Assembly: GCF_003946885.1 (NCBI RefSeq)
Contig: NZ_RWKQ01000001.1
Location: 58,147 to 122,146 of the forward strand
Length of the DNA: 64,000 nucleotides
DNA from: Specibacter cremeus
GTDB lineage: Bacteria > Actinomycetota > Actinomycetes > Actinomycetales > Micrococcaceae
Direction of reading: 5' to 3'
Part shown: piece by piece, positions 40,804-51,000 of the stretch
Position numbering within the stretch: position 1 is the stretch's first letter
Layout: the number at the start of each line of letters is the position of its first letter
The notes under the pieces: generated by a model
What the model was told of the DNA's origin: nothing
The model's database searches: none
What the model saw: only the letters and a program-made list of their open reading frames with translations
Position numbers and translations under genes: made by a program

Positions 40804-42026
40804 CAGCGGTGCCCCAGCAACGCGGCCACGTCGTAGCCGGCGGCGGCGAACTTGTCCTGTGCCGGCAGCGTCGACCCGGCCACCTCCAGGCGGCCGTCGC
40901 GGAGGTTGAACACCATGGACGACTCGATGACGCCGTTCTCCACGCGCCGGCCCAGGGACAGCACCTCTTCGACGCGGCGCCGGCCCGTGGGCTGCCGGGC
41001 GCAGTGCACCACCAGGTCGACGCAGGACGCGACGGTGGGCAGCACGAACGCCGAGTTGATGTTCTCGCCGGCCAGCAGCGGCAGCGTGCAGATCTTCACG
41101 ACGGCGTCGTGCGCCGAGTTCGCGTGCACGCTGGCCATCCCCGGCAGGCCCGCGTTCAGGGCGATGAGCATGTCCAGGCTCTCGGCCTCGCGCACCTCGC
41201 CAACGATCAACCGGTCCGGGCGCATGCGCAGCGCCTCCTTGACCAGCCGGCGCAGCGGGATGGCGCCGTTCCCCTCGAGGTTCGGCTGGCGGCACTGCAT
41301 GCCGACCACGTCACGCAACGGTAATTGCAGCTCGAAGATCTCCTCGACCGTGACGACCCGTTCGCGGGAGCCGATGCTGGCGGCCAGGCAGTTCAGCAGC
41401 GTCGTCTTGCCGGCCTGGGTGGCGCCGGAGACCAGGATGTTCAGCCCGGCGCTGACGGCCGCGCCCAGGAACCGGGCCGCCTGCGGGGTGAGCGAGCCCA
41501 GCTCGACCAGGTGCTCCAACCGGCTGGCCCGGACCGTGAACTTGCGGATGTTCACCGACCAGTGCCGGGCCGTGATGTCGGGGATGGCCACATGCAGCCG
41601 GGAGCCGTCCGGCAGCGCGGCGTCCACGAACGGGGAGCTCAGGTCCAGCCGGCGGCCCGAGCTCTTGAGCATCCGCTCGACGAGGTCGCGCACCTGCCCG
41701 TCGGTCAGGGCCAGGTCGGTCAGCTCCGATTCGCCGTTGCGGGCCACGAACACGCGGTCCGGGGCGTTGAGCCAGATCTCCTCCACGGCCGGGTCGTCGA
41801 GCAGTGGCTGCAGCGGGCCGAACCCGGCGACGGCGTCGAACACGCTGCGCCGGACCGCGTCGGCGTGCACCAGCGGCGGCACGGCACCCAGCAGCGCCCG
41901 CTCGTCATAGTCGTTGACGGCGGCCGCCACGAGCTCGCGGACGGCGTCCGTTTCGCGCAACGGATCAAGGCCGCGGCGCCGGATGAGTTCGCGTACCTCA
42001 TCCTCGACCATCGAGACTGCATCCAC
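40803..42026 (-). CDS. tadA: Tad/CpaF family secretion ATPase
   Basis: A 407-residue hexameric motor ATPase for pilus assembly. Walker A is SGATQAGKTTL near 202, with the Asp/His-box region DRLIVGEVREAESLDMLIALNAGLPGMASVHANSAHDAV near 275-310 and Walker B LIVGEV. The N-terminal domain (VVEDEV...FGPLQPLLDDPAVEEIWLNAPDRVFVARNG) is typical of CpaF. The GTG at 42026 is chosen because GGAGGGG lies six bases upstream. An internal ATG at 42011 is less well placed. It is the first gene of the Tad operon. Confidence 0.9.
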   Translation of the reverse strand: MDAVSMVEDEVRELIRRRGLDPLRETDAVRELVAAAVNDYDERALLGAVPPLVHADAVRRSVFDAVAGFGPLQPLLDDPAVEEIWLNAPDRVFVARNGESELTDLALTDGQVRDLVERMLKSSGRRLDLSSPFVDAALPDGSRLHVAIPDITARHWSVNIRKFTVRASRLEHLVELGSLTPQAARFLGAAVSAGLNILVSGATQAGKTTLLNCLAASIGSRERVVTVEEIFELQLPLRDVVGMQCRQPNLEGNGAIPLRRLVKEALRMRPDRLIVGEVREAESLDMLIALNAGLPGMASVHANSAHDAVVKICTLPLLAGENINSAFVLPTVASCVDLVVHCARQPTGRRRVEEVLSLGRRVENGVIESSMVFNLRDGRLEVAGSTLPAQDKFAAAGYDVAALLGHR

Positions 42027-42064
42027 GTTTCCCCTCCGCCCGTGATCCGGCGGCCGCCAAATGC

Positions 42065-43210
42065 GTGCCAAGCAACAAATTGAGTGTCGAGCAACTTGAG
42101 TGTCAAGCAATAGTGCGAGTGGTGCACGAGCCTAGCCGGGGATGCGCCATAACACCAGAGCTCGGCCGGGATTGTGGACAACACGCTGGTTCACCCCAAA
42201 ATTTTGTCCAATTCCCAGCTTTCACGCAGGTAGGCTGGTTCGACCTGTTCCCGGGCAGCGGCACCCCAGCCGGCCCCTACACGGACCGCTACTACGTGGA
42301 CATCTTCAGCTACTTCGTGTGCGACGGCTGGTTCCACGGCACGTTCCACGCCCGCGAACGGGCCGCCGACGTGCCGATCCTGCCCCTGGGCACCGTGGCC
42401 GCCGGGGACAGGGCGCTGCCGGCGCCGGCCGACCCCGACGCCATGCTGGCCGCCATCTACGGCCCCACGTGGCGCACGCCCGATCCGGCGTTCCGCTTCG
42501 AGACGCCGGAATCGGCCGGGCGGCGCTACTTCTGGTGGCTGAACCACTTCGACGCGTTCCGGGAGGACTGGGAGGACTTCCACCGGTCCCGGATTGGCGC
42601 CTCCGTGACCGGGGAACCGTCGGTGCTGGCCACCTGGTTGGCGGTCGAGCTGCCGGCCGGGTCTACGGTGCTGGAGTTCGGCTGCGGCCTCGGTGCCGAC
42701 GCCCGCCACCTGGCCGCGCACGGGCACCGGGTGCTGGCCACCGACTTCAGCCGTCCGGCGATCGCCCGCGCCCGGGAGCTGGCGGAGGAGCACGACGCCG
42801 CCCGCGGGGGCGGCGGGCCGGTCCGGTTCGCGGTGGCCAACCAGAATTCGGTGCGCGACATGGCCGCCGTGGTGCGCGGCGCCGCCGAACTGGCCGGCCC
42901 GGACGCGCCCATCACGGTCGTGGCCCGCAACGTGGTCGACGGGCTGTACTACCTGGGCCGGGACGTGACCTTGTACGCCCTCAAGCACCTGCTGGGCCGC
43001 GGCGGCCGGGCCTACCTGCAGATGCGCAACCCCAAGTCCGGTTTTCGGCGCGACCCGTTCGAGCCGGTCGGGGAGACGATCTTCGACACGTGGGACCTCA
43101 CCGGCCGGCTGGCGTTCTACGGCCTGACCGTGGAACGCGCCAACTTCCTCGACGAGCCCGGGCCCGCCGGTGCGGCCCTGTCGTACATCATCCGAAAGGC
43201 AACCCCATGA
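42065..43210 (+). CDS. LicD-methyltransferase fusion, probably 5'-truncated
   Basis: The recognisable part begins near residue 55. VGWFDLFPGSG...YYVDIFSYFVCDGWFHGTFHARERAADVPILPLGTV...DAMLAAIYGPTWRTPDPAFRFETP looks like the C-terminal half of a LicD/fukutin phosphotransferase. It is followed by a SAM-methyltransferase domain at about 180-380 (TVLEFGCGLGADARHLAAHGHRVLATDFSRPAI, VVARNVVDGLY, GRGGRAYLQMRNP). The catalytic N-terminal LicD part with its D-x-D motif is missing. The first 55 residues from ATG 42065 look random and cover a short tandem repeat. The true start is unknown. It is coupled by ATGA to the DUF6752 gene. Confidence 0.65.
   Translation: MPSNKLSVEQLECQAIVRVVHEPSRGCAITPELGRDCGQHAGSPQNFVQFPAFTQVGWFDLFPGSGTPAGPYTDRYYVDIFSYFVCDGWFHGTFHARERAADVPILPLGTVAAGDRALPAPADPDAMLAAIYGPTWRTPDPAFRFETPESAGRRYFWWLNHFDAFREDWEDFHRSRIGASVTGEPSVLATWLAVELPAGSTVLEFGCGLGADARHLAAHGHRVLATDFSRPAIARARELAEEHDAARGGGGPVRFAVANQNSVRDMAAVVRGAAELAGPDAPITVVARNVVDGLYYLGRDVTLYALKHLLGRGGRAYLQMRNPKSGFRRDPFEPVGETIFDTWDLTGRLAFYGLTVERANFLDEPGPAGAALSYIIRKATP
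42080..42111. repeat. Two 16-bp direct repeats before the LicD-like gene
   Basis: TTGAGTGTCGAGCAAC (42080-42095) is followed directly by TTGAGTGTCAAGCAAT (42096-42111), two mismatches. A third partial AAGCAAC precedes them. The array lies between divergent tadA and the truncated fusion gene, near the presumed break. Confidence 0.6.
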
Positions 43211-43470
43211 GCAACCACAGCGCGCCGAAGCGCTTCATCGTCAAGGCCGTCGACCGGGTCAGTCCGGGCACCGCGGCGGCCCTGCGGGCCGGCGCCACGC
43301 TGCCGGAGGAGGTCGCCGAACTGCGTGGGCGCCTGGAGGCGGCCGAGCGGGGCTTGGCCGAGCTGCGCGCCACCGTGGACGTGCTCAACCGGGACCTGGA
43401 CGAATCGCGCCGGCTGAACCTGCGCGCCGCCGAGCTGATGGACGTGGCGTTCACGGAATTGGTGAGGTAG
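43207..43470 (+). CDS. DUF6752-like small coiled-coil protein
   Basis: An 87-residue protein. The N-terminus is basic (SAPKRFIVKAVDRVSPGT), and residues 28-75 form a heptad-like coiled coil (LPEEVAELRGRLEAAERGLAELRATVDVLNRDLDESRRLNLRAAEL). Small proteins of this kind accompany glycan-assembly genes in actinobacteria under the DUF6752 label, with no known role. The start overlaps the previous stop (ATGA), so it is translated together with the methyltransferase. Confidence 0.65.
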   Translation: MSNHSAPKRFIVKAVDRVSPGTAAALRAGATLPEEVAELRGRLEAAERGLAELRATVDVLNRDLDESRRLNLRAAELMDVAFTELVR

Positions 43471-43576
43471 GCCGGGTTGTCGGTGGTCGAGCCTGGGCCC
43501 ACGGGCGCGAGGGGCCCCGACCGAGCTTGCGAGGGCGGGGAGCGGCTGGGGAGCGAGACCCTCGACGGCCGATTGC

Positions 43577-43582
43577 TAGAAT
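43577..43582 (+). promoter_or_regulatory. -10 box for the membrane glycosyltransferase gene
   Basis: TAGAAT lies 71 bases before the ATG at 43653. The gap 43471-43652 has no gene. It begins with a GGTGGTCGAGCCTG half-copy of the hairpin repeat seen at 45649 and 62150. Confidence 0.5.
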
Positions 43583-43652
43583 CGGCAAAGACCTGCGGGG
43601 GAACTCGCTTCGAGGGATCGGCGAGCGAGCCGTAGGAGAATTACAGAATTTC

Positions 43653-45623
43653 ATGACTTGGTTGCAGACTGTTCCGACGATCCTGGTCGCGGTGCTCATC
43701 ATCTTTGTGCCCGGCGCCCTGCTGGCCCGGTGCCTGGGCACGCGCGGGCTGGCCTGGGCGGCCACCGCCGCACCGCTGACCGTGTCCCTCGTCTCGGTGG
43801 GGGCCATCCTCGCGCAGAAGGTCCACGTCCGCTGGTCCCTGGGCGTCCTGGCGGTCGTCACGATCGTCGCCTGCGCCATCGCCGTGGCCGCCCGGCTGCC
43901 GCTCATCCTGCGGCGGCGCCGCGAAGGGCGCGGCGGCGCCCCGTGGACGTGGCCACCACTCCCCCTGGCGCTCAGCGTTGCGGCCGGATTCGCCGTGCCC
44001 GTGCTCATCCTCGGCATCCGGTTTGCGAAGATCTTCATCAACCCGGCGAACATCTCCCAGACGTACGACAACGTCTTCCATCTCAACGCGATCAGGTTCA
44101 TCCTGAACACCGGCAATGGGTCCTCGCTGAACATCGGCACCCTGGACCCGGTGTCACCGTCCATGTTCTACCCGGCCGCCTGGCATGACCTGGTGGCACT
44201 GGTGGTGGGCGCCACCACGGTGCCCATCCCGGTTGGGGTCAATGCGGTCAACATGGTGCTCGGGGCCCTGGTGTGGACCACGTCGTCCATCTACCTGGCC
44301 AGCCGGGTCCTCGGCACGCGGCCGGCGACCTTCCTGGCCACCGGAGCCCTGGCGGCCGCCTTCGGCGCGTTCCCGTACCTGCTGATGGAATTCGGCGTGC
44401 TGTACCCGAATTTCCTGGCCCTCACCGTCCTTCCGGTCTTCGTGGCCCTCGCCGCGGACCTGGTGAAGGTGTCCGTGGAGCCGCGCCCGGGGCCCGTGCT
44501 CGCCGCCGTGCTGATTGCCGCGGGCCTGCCCGGCCTGGCGTTGGCACACCCCAGCGTCCTGATGGCCTTCGGCGTGTTCGCGCTGGCGCCGCTGGTGGCG
44601 TGGCTGGTGCTGCGGGTGCGGGACGCCGTGCGCGGGCAGCTGGCGTGGCCCTGGGCCGCGGGGGCCGTGGTGGTGGTGGCCGCGTATGTAGTGACGCTCA
44701 ACTACATGTGGGGGGTGGTGCGGCCCAGCAAGGCAGCCTCCTTCTGGCCGCCCGTGCAGACCATTTCACAGGCCTTTGGCGAGGCCCTGACCAACGGCCC
44801 GTTGGGGCGCCCGACGCCCTGGCTGGTGGCCGCCCTGACCCTGGTCGGCATCTACGCAGTGTTCCGCCGGCGCCGCGGGTACTGGCTGCTGGGCGCGTTC
44901 GCCATCAGCTGCTTCCTGTTCATCGTCGTCTCCGCCTTCGCCAAGGACGACCTGCGCAATTTCTTCACGGGTGTCTGGTACAACGACAGCTACCGGCTGG
45001 CCGCCATGCTGCCCGTTTTCGCGCTGCCTGTGGCCGCTGTCGGGGCCCAGTGGCTGTTCGGCCTGGCCATGGCGACCAAGCCCATTACGGCGCTGCAGCC
45101 GGTGGGCCGGCGCAGGGTGGCCCTGGCCGTCGGCGCCGTCGGATGGGTTGCCGTCATCGTGCTGGCGCAGGGGTATGCCGTCGCGTCGGCGCAGGGCAAG
45201 GCCCGCGCCCAGTATGCGCTGACTTCCGATTCGGCGCTCCTGACGACGGATGAGAACACGCTGCTGTTGCGGGTCCCCGAGCACGTACCGACCAACGGGA
45301 TCATCGTCGACAACCCTGGGACCGGGGGCGCGCTGGCCTATGCGCTGGCCAACCGGCGGGTGGTCCTGCCGGCGGTCAGCTCGTCGCCGGGGCCGGACGA
45401 CCAGACCCTCATCCAGCACCTGCCAAGCGTGAACCATGACCCGGCCGTGTGCGCGGCCGTGAAGGCGCTTGGATCGTTCTACGTGCTGGACTTCGGGCCC
45501 CGGGAAATCAACGGCATGCACCACACGTTCCCCACGTCCGAACAGTTGGCGACCACCCCTGGACTGGAGCTCGTGGACCACGAGGGCGCGGCCAAGCTGT
45601 ACCGCATCACGGCCTGCGGGTAA
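43653..45623 (+). CDS. Polytopic membrane protein, DUF6541-like (GT-C candidate)
   Basis: A 656-residue protein with 12 or more membrane segments over residues 1-520 and a soluble C-terminal domain of about 130 residues (TSDSALLTTDENTLLLRVPEHV...NRRVVLPAVSS...LYRITACG). The first outer loop contains ISQTYDNVFHLNAIRFIL, where a D in the first periplasmic loop is typical of lipid-linked GT-C glycosyltransferases (DUF6541 / arabinofuranosyl-type). It may add sugars to a polyprenyl-linked cell-wall glycan, but the donor and acceptor are unknown. TAGGAG lies upstream of the ATG. Confidence 0.75.
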   Translation: MTWLQTVPTILVAVLIIFVPGALLARCLGTRGLAWAATAAPLTVSLVSVGAILAQKVHVRWSLGVLAVVTIVACAIAVAARLPLILRRRREGRGGAPWTWPPLPLALSVAAGFAVPVLILGIRFAKIFINPANISQTYDNVFHLNAIRFILNTGNGSSLNIGTLDPVSPSMFYPAAWHDLVALVVGATTVPIPVGVNAVNMVLGALVWTTSSIYLASRVLGTRPATFLATGALAAAFGAFPYLLMEFGVLYPNFLALTVLPVFVALAADLVKVSVEPRPGPVLAAVLIAAGLPGLALAHPSVLMAFGVFALAPLVAWLVLRVRDAVRGQLAWPWAAGAVVVVAAYVVTLNYMWGVVRPSKAASFWPPVQTISQAFGEALTNGPLGRPTPWLVAALTLVGIYAVFRRRRGYWLLGAFAISCFLFIVVSAFAKDDLRNFFTGVWYNDSYRLAAMLPVFALPVAAVGAQWLFGLAMATKPITALQPVGRRRVALAVGAVGWVAVIVLAQGYAVASAQGKARAQYALTSDSALLTTDENTLLLRVPEHVPTNGIIVDNPGTGGALAYALANRRVVLPAVSSSPGPDDQTLIQHLPSVNHDPAVCAAVKALGSFYVLDFGPREINGMHHTFPTSEQLATTPGLELVDHEGAAKLYRITACG

Positions 45624-45648
45624 CCCCCGGCCGCGACAAGTCCGATCT

Positions 45649-45680
45649 GACAGGCTCGACCACCGGTGATTGAGCCTGTC
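45649..45680. repeat. Palindromic hairpin repeat, possibly a bidirectional terminator
   Basis: GACAGGCTCGACCACC (45649-45664) is followed directly by its near-complement GGTGATTGAGCCTGTC (45665-45680), two wobble-type changes. It sits between the convergent membrane glycosyltransferase gene and galE. The same GGTGGTTGAGC...TGTC core recurs at 62150-62198. Confidence 0.65.
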
Positions 45681-45719
45681 GAAATCACCTGTCGAAATCG
45701 CCTGTGGCCGACGGTCCCG

Positions 45720-46733
45720 CTAGACCTCGTACCCCTGCGGGTTGTCATGCTGCCAGCGCCAGTGGTCCTGGCACATCTGGGCCAGGTTCCGGTGTGCCGA
45801 CCAGCCCAGGTCCGCCAGGGCGGCCGACGGGTCGGCGAAGCTGACCGCGGTGTCGCCGGGCCGGCGGGCGGCGAACTCGAACGGCACGGGCGCCCCGGCC
45901 GCCTCGCCGAAGGCGTGGATGACCTCCAGCACGGAGGATCCGCGCCCGGTGCCCAGGTTCCAGCGGAAGACGCCGTCGTGCCCGGGCAGGTAGTCCAGGG
46001 CGGCCAGGTGGCCGGCGGCGAGATCCATCACGTGGATGTAGTCGCGCACGCCGGTGCCGTCGGGGGTCGGGTAGTCGTTGCCGAACACCATGACCTTCTC
46101 GCGTCGGCCCACGGCCACCTGGGCGACGAACGGCAGCAGGTTGTTCGGGATGCCGCGCGGATCCTCCCCGATGCGGCCGGATTCGTGCGCGCCGACCGGG
46201 TTGAAGTAGCGCAGCAACGCGATGCGCCAGGTGGGGTCCGCGGCACCGAGATCCGTGAGGATGTCCTCGATCTGCTCCTTCGTGCGGCCGTACGGGTTCG
46301 TGGCGTCCAGCGGCATCTTCTCGACCAGCGGCACCTCCTCGCTGGCACCGTACACGGTCGCGGAGGAGCTGAAGACGAGCGTCTTGACGCCGTGCGCGTC
46401 CATGGCTGCCAGCAGGTTCAGGGTGCCGACCACATTGTTCTGGTAGTACATGAGCGGCTTTGCCACGGACTCGCCGACGGCCTTCAGCCCGGCGAAATGG
46501 ATGACGGCGTCGATGCCGGCACCGGCAAAGGCTCGGTCGACGGCGGCGGCGTCCAGCAGGTCCGCCTCGATGAACGCCGCGGCCCGGCCGGTCAATTCCT
46601 CGATGCGGCGCAGCGATTCGGCCGACGAATTGGCCAGGTTGTCAAGGACGACGACGTCGTGCCCGGCCTCCAACAGGCAAAGCACGGTGTGCGAGCCGAT
46701 GTATCCGGCACCGCCGGTAACCAAAACCTTCAT
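45720..46733 (-). CDS. galE: UDP-glucose 4-epimerase
   Basis: A 337-residue extended short-chain dehydrogenase that interconverts UDP-glucose and UDP-galactose (or the N-acetyl forms). It has the NAD-binding MKVLVTGGAGYIGSHTVLCLLEAG at the start, HFAGLKAVGES near 80, the SSSATVYG serine near 122, the catalytic NPYGRTK (Y-x3-K) near 146, RYFNPVGAH near 175 and DGTGVRDYIHVMDLAAGH near 235. ATG 46733 begins the Rossmann fold directly. It supplies galactose-type donors for the surrounding polysaccharide genes and stands convergent to the membrane glycosyltransferase. Confidence 0.93.
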   Translation of the reverse strand: MKVLVTGGAGYIGSHTVLCLLEAGHDVVVLDNLANSSAESLRRIEELTGRAAAFIEADLLDAAAVDRAFAGAGIDAVIHFAGLKAVGESVAKPLMYYQNNVVGTLNLLAAMDAHGVKTLVFSSSATVYGASEEVPLVEKMPLDATNPYGRTKEQIEDILTDLGAADPTWRIALLRYFNPVGAHESGRIGEDPRGIPNNLLPFVAQVAVGRREKVMVFGNDYPTPDGTGVRDYIHVMDLAAGHLAALDYLPGHDGVFRWNLGTGRGSSVLEVIHAFGEAAGAPVPFEFAARRPGDTAVSFADPSAALADLGWSAHRNLAQMCQDHWRWQHDNPQGYEV

Positions 46734-46903
46734 GGGCTCAAGCCTATAGGGAACGGCACAGTAGACTCTGACGTTGTGTCGCGGATGGCTCCGGCGGCTT
46801 GCCGAATGGTTCGTTGATGTGGACGACTTACACCTTAGCCGCAATTACTTCAAGGCGCCCGTCCCTTACCGTGCGTGCTACCTGAGCAGATTGGGAAAAC
46901 CTC

Positions 46904-47914
46904 ATGACTGGACATCAAAAGCAACTGCGCGTCCTACACCTGGGCGACATATCTGGTACCTCGCGGAATGTCATTGAAATCGCCCGTGGCAAGGGACTCG
47001 ACTGGTCGTTGCGCGGCGTGCCCGCCGGGCGAGGGGCCAACGCAGCTCTGATTGCCGGTCGGCGGATGTGCGACTTGGTGACCGTCCGCATGCTGCGGCC
47101 GCGCCCGGACATCCTCCACATCAACTACGGTGTGTCCGGTTACTACGGCTGGGGTCGAAATCACGTTGTGCTTCACCTGCACGGCACGGACGTGAGACAG
47201 GACCTGAACTCCCGTGTGCTGGGTCCCGTGGTCCGTCGTTCAATCGCAACGGCCGACGCCGTGCTGTATTCGACCCCCGACATGGCGGACGCCGTCCACG
47301 CACTGCGGCCAGACGCGACCTGGTTTCCGGCACCGCTGCCGCCGGCGGCCGGAACAATCGTGGCGCCGACGCAGCCGCGAACCGGCCGACGCGTGTTCTT
47401 CGCCAGCCGCTGGGATGACTCCAAGGGCGCCGTGGAGCTTGTCCGCGCCGCGGAGTCGCTGCGCCGCGACCGGCCCGGGCTCGAACTCCTGGGTCTCGAT
47501 TGGGGAATCCACAAGGACCAGGCACGGGCCGCGGGCGTGACCTTGCTGCCGCACATGCCCGAGGATCGGTTCCGCGCCCAGCTCGCAGGCGCCGACGTCG
47601 TGGTGGGGCAGATCGCGTTCGGTGCGCTCGGTCTGGCCGATCTCGAGGCCATGGCGCAGGCCCGCCCCCTCGTGGCCCGTTTCACGCTTAAGCACGAATA
47701 TGGCAGCCAGGCGCCGTTGTTCAACACCGTGGATGCCGATCCGGCCACGCTCGTGGAGCGCATCCTCGACGATCCGGTGGAGGCCGAACGGATCGCCGAA
47801 CGTGGCCGACAGTGGGCATTGGAACACCACTCGGCCGTGGTTCTCGAGGAAAAACTCGAAGCCATCTACGCCGGTCTGGCAGACCGCGGCCAACATCACC
47901 GCAGACATCAATAG
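46904..47914 (+). CDS. GT4-like glycosyltransferase
   Basis: A 336-residue GT-B fold protein. The N-terminal Rossmann half has LRVLHLGDISGTSRNVIEIARGKGLDW, DILHINYGVSGYYGWGRNHVVLHLHGTDVR. The C-terminal half begins near 165 (RRVFFASRWDDSKGAVELVRAAESL) and ends with FGALGLADLEAMAQARPLVARF near 245, which fills the E-x7-E region (here D-L-E). It is shorter than most GT4 enzymes. It is probably cytoplasmic and membrane-associated, adding one sugar in the repeat unit. TAGACT (46764-46769) lies well upstream. Confidence 0.78.
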   Translation: MTGHQKQLRVLHLGDISGTSRNVIEIARGKGLDWSLRGVPAGRGANAALIAGRRMCDLVTVRMLRPRPDILHINYGVSGYYGWGRNHVVLHLHGTDVRQDLNSRVLGPVVRRSIATADAVLYSTPDMADAVHALRPDATWFPAPLPPAAGTIVAPTQPRTGRRVFFASRWDDSKGAVELVRAAESLRRDRPGLELLGLDWGIHKDQARAAGVTLLPHMPEDRFRAQLAGADVVVGQIAFGALGLADLEAMAQARPLVARFTLKHEYGSQAPLFNTVDADPATLVERILDDPVEAERIAERGRQWALEHHSAVVLEEKLEAIYAGLADRGQHHRRHQ

Positions 47915-48047
47915 TCACACGTGTCACATCAGGCGCACGGGCCACAACACTAGTAGTCTGGCAGGGCGATGGCGGCCACATTTCGTGATGTCACGGGAGT
48001 GGCGCCACGCAAGATCATCTTCGCCGCCCTGACCCGGAGCCACTGCC

Positions 48048-51000
48048 ATGAGCCAACACCATCCCCACCGGGCCACGCCCCTTCGCGACAATACGCCACG
48101 GCGCGTCGTCGCGCGGACCTCAGCCGGCCTGATTGCGGCGTCGCTGGCTTTGACCTTGGGCATCTCCCCCGTGTTCGCAACGACGACACCGCCCCCGCCG
48201 GGGCAACCAAGCGCGTCGGCAGGGACGACGGCGGCCGCGGATTCCATCGTCACGCCGAGCCCGACTCCACGCACCCTGGCGACTACCCCGCCGTCGTCCA
48301 CGCCTGCCGCCACCGCTCCGGCGGCACCGCAGGCGTCCCCCGACGCGGCTGACGTGGCGAAGTACGGGGCCTACATGGGCATGAGCCTGTCCAAGGGCAT
48401 ATCCAGCCGGGAACGCCACCTGCGCGGAACCGTCAACGAAAAGCGGCTGAAATCGGTGTCATCCGCCGCCGAGCCCATGTCCGCCTCCGGCACTCCGGCC
48501 GGTGTCCTGGGAATGGATGTGAGCGGCTGGCAGGCCGACGCTACGACCCACACCGTCAGCCAGGTCGACTGGAGCCGTCAGTGGGCCCTGGGCGCCCGAT
48601 TCGTCTACATCAAGGCGACCGAAGGCACGTCGTTCAAAGACGCCTCATTCTCATCCCACTACACCGGAGCTTCAAAGGTCGGCATGCTGCGGGGTGCCTA
48701 CCATTTCGCCCGCCCCGACCAATCCGGCGGAGTCACGCAGGCCAACTTCTTCGTCGACAACGGCGGTGGCTGGAGCGCCGATGGCAAGACGATGCCACCC
48801 CTCCTTGACATGGAAGACTACTCAGGCCTGCCGCATTGCTATGGGTACAGCGCGGCGCAGATGGTCGCGTGGATCAAGTCCTTCTCCAACCAGGTCCTGG
48901 CCCGGACCGGCCGGCTGCCGATGATCTACACGAACTACTACTGGTGGCAGGACTGCACGGGCAACTCGACGGCGTTCACCAACCAGCCACTGCACATCGC
49001 CGCCTATGGGACGACGAATCCATTGATGCCGGGCGGCTGGAGCACATACAGCGTGTGGCAGTACAGCGACAACGGGCCCTTCGCCGGCGACTCCAATGTC
49101 TGGAACGGAACCCTGGCCGGGTTGCAGAAATTCGCCACCGCAGGGTCGGCCTCCCTTCCCGCTCCGTCGATCGCCAGTCCGGGCGACGTGGTGGCAGCCG
49201 ACACGTCCGGGACGCTGTGGGACTACCCATCCGACGGGGCGGGCGGGTTCGGCGATCGGCGGAAGATCGGCAACGGCTGGCTCGGGCTGCGCTCGATCAA
49301 CGTGATCGACTGGAACGCCGACGGCACTTTCGACCTCGTGGCCCAGTGGACCAATGGCAAGGTCAACGTCTACCTGGGCTCGCCGTCGGGCGGGTTCGAT
49401 GTCGGCCCCACCCTGGCCACATCGGGCTGGGCGGGCAGCCAATTGACCATCGGCTACTGGCTCTCCAGCAGCAACTACCCGCAAATCCTGGCCCGCTCGG
49501 CCACCGGTGCCCTGACACTCTGGCCCAACCCGTCCGGTGCCGGGCTCGGCGCCCCGCGCACCATTGGCAACGGGTGGGGCGGACTGAACCTGGTCATGGT
49601 CGACTACGACGGCGACGGGAACCAGGACGTCCTGGCCCAGGACTCCGCCGGCGCGCTGTGGCTGTACCGGTCGGACGGTCGTGGCAACTTCACCCAGGAA
49701 ACGCCTCGGGTGGTCGGCAACGGCTGGAACACCATGACAAGCCTGAGCATCGGCACCGGGTTCGCCGGCGCGGGCAGCGTCGGAATCGTGGCACGCACCA
49801 AGGCGGGGGCCCTGCTCTACTACCCCGTGCCGGGCAACTCCACCATCGGTTCTGCGCGCCAGATCGGCAACGGTTGGGGTTCGTTCCTCATCGCCGGCGG
49901 CGAGACGATCAATGCCGGCCCAGCACAACCGGCGCCGTCACCGTCGCCTACACCGGCGCCTTCCAAGCCGGCGCCCAAGCCCACGCCGGCACCATCGATA
50001 CCGGCCGCGGCAGACGTCGTCGCCGTCGATTCCCGAGGCATCCTCTGGCGGTACCCGGTGACAACTGGTCACATCGGCATGCCGGTCCAGATCGGTGCCG
50101 GGTTTGTCGGTACAATCTCGGTCCATGTGGTTGACTGGGACGCGGACGGGACCCTCGATCTGCTCGTCCAGTGGTCGTCGGGGCGCCTGAGCGTCTACCG
50201 CGGAGCCGCACGGGGCGGCTTCGAGCTGCCCATCACGATGGACGCCTCCGGGTGGGCCGGCAGAGACATCACCGCCGGACGATGGACGACGGCAACCCGG
50301 TTGCCGTCCATCGTGTCCCGGGAACCGGACGGAACGTTGCGCTCGTACGCATCGACGGGCACTGGGCTGGGTCCGGCCACGCAAATCGGTGTCGGTTTCG
50401 GCGGCATGCACCCGATCATGGTGGACGCCGACGGCGATGGCCGGGTTGACATCGTCACACTGGACTATGTCAACCGACTCACGCTGTTCCGCTCGAACGG
50501 TGCCGGTGCCTTCATCGCGGAGACCCCCCGCAGGCTCGACGGCGGCCCGGTCTCACCCGGGCAGTTGCTCCCCGCCACGGGGTTCGCGTCGGTCGGGATG
50601 GCCGGCCTGCTGGCCAGGACGGCGGGCGGCCAACTGGTCCACTACTCCTTGACGTCGGCCGGACTGGGCCGGGCCACCCAAGTGGGGACCGGCTGGTCAG
50701 CCTTCACGATCGCCGGCAGCAAGGTGCTCACCCGGTCGGCGCCGCTCGCGTCCACCTCCGACGTCCTCACCATCGACGCGTCCGGAGGGCTGTGGGACCG
50801 ACCGGCGACAGGCAACGGCCGGTACGGTGCGCCCTACCAGATCGGCTTCGGGTTCACGGGCATCAAGTCAATCCACGCCGTTGACTACAACGCCGACGGC
50901 GTGGCCGATGTCTTGGCCCAGTGGAACAACGGGGCCGTGGCCGTTTTCTACGGGCGGGCTACGGGCGGCTTCGCCGACAAACACCCCTTGGCGGCTGGCG

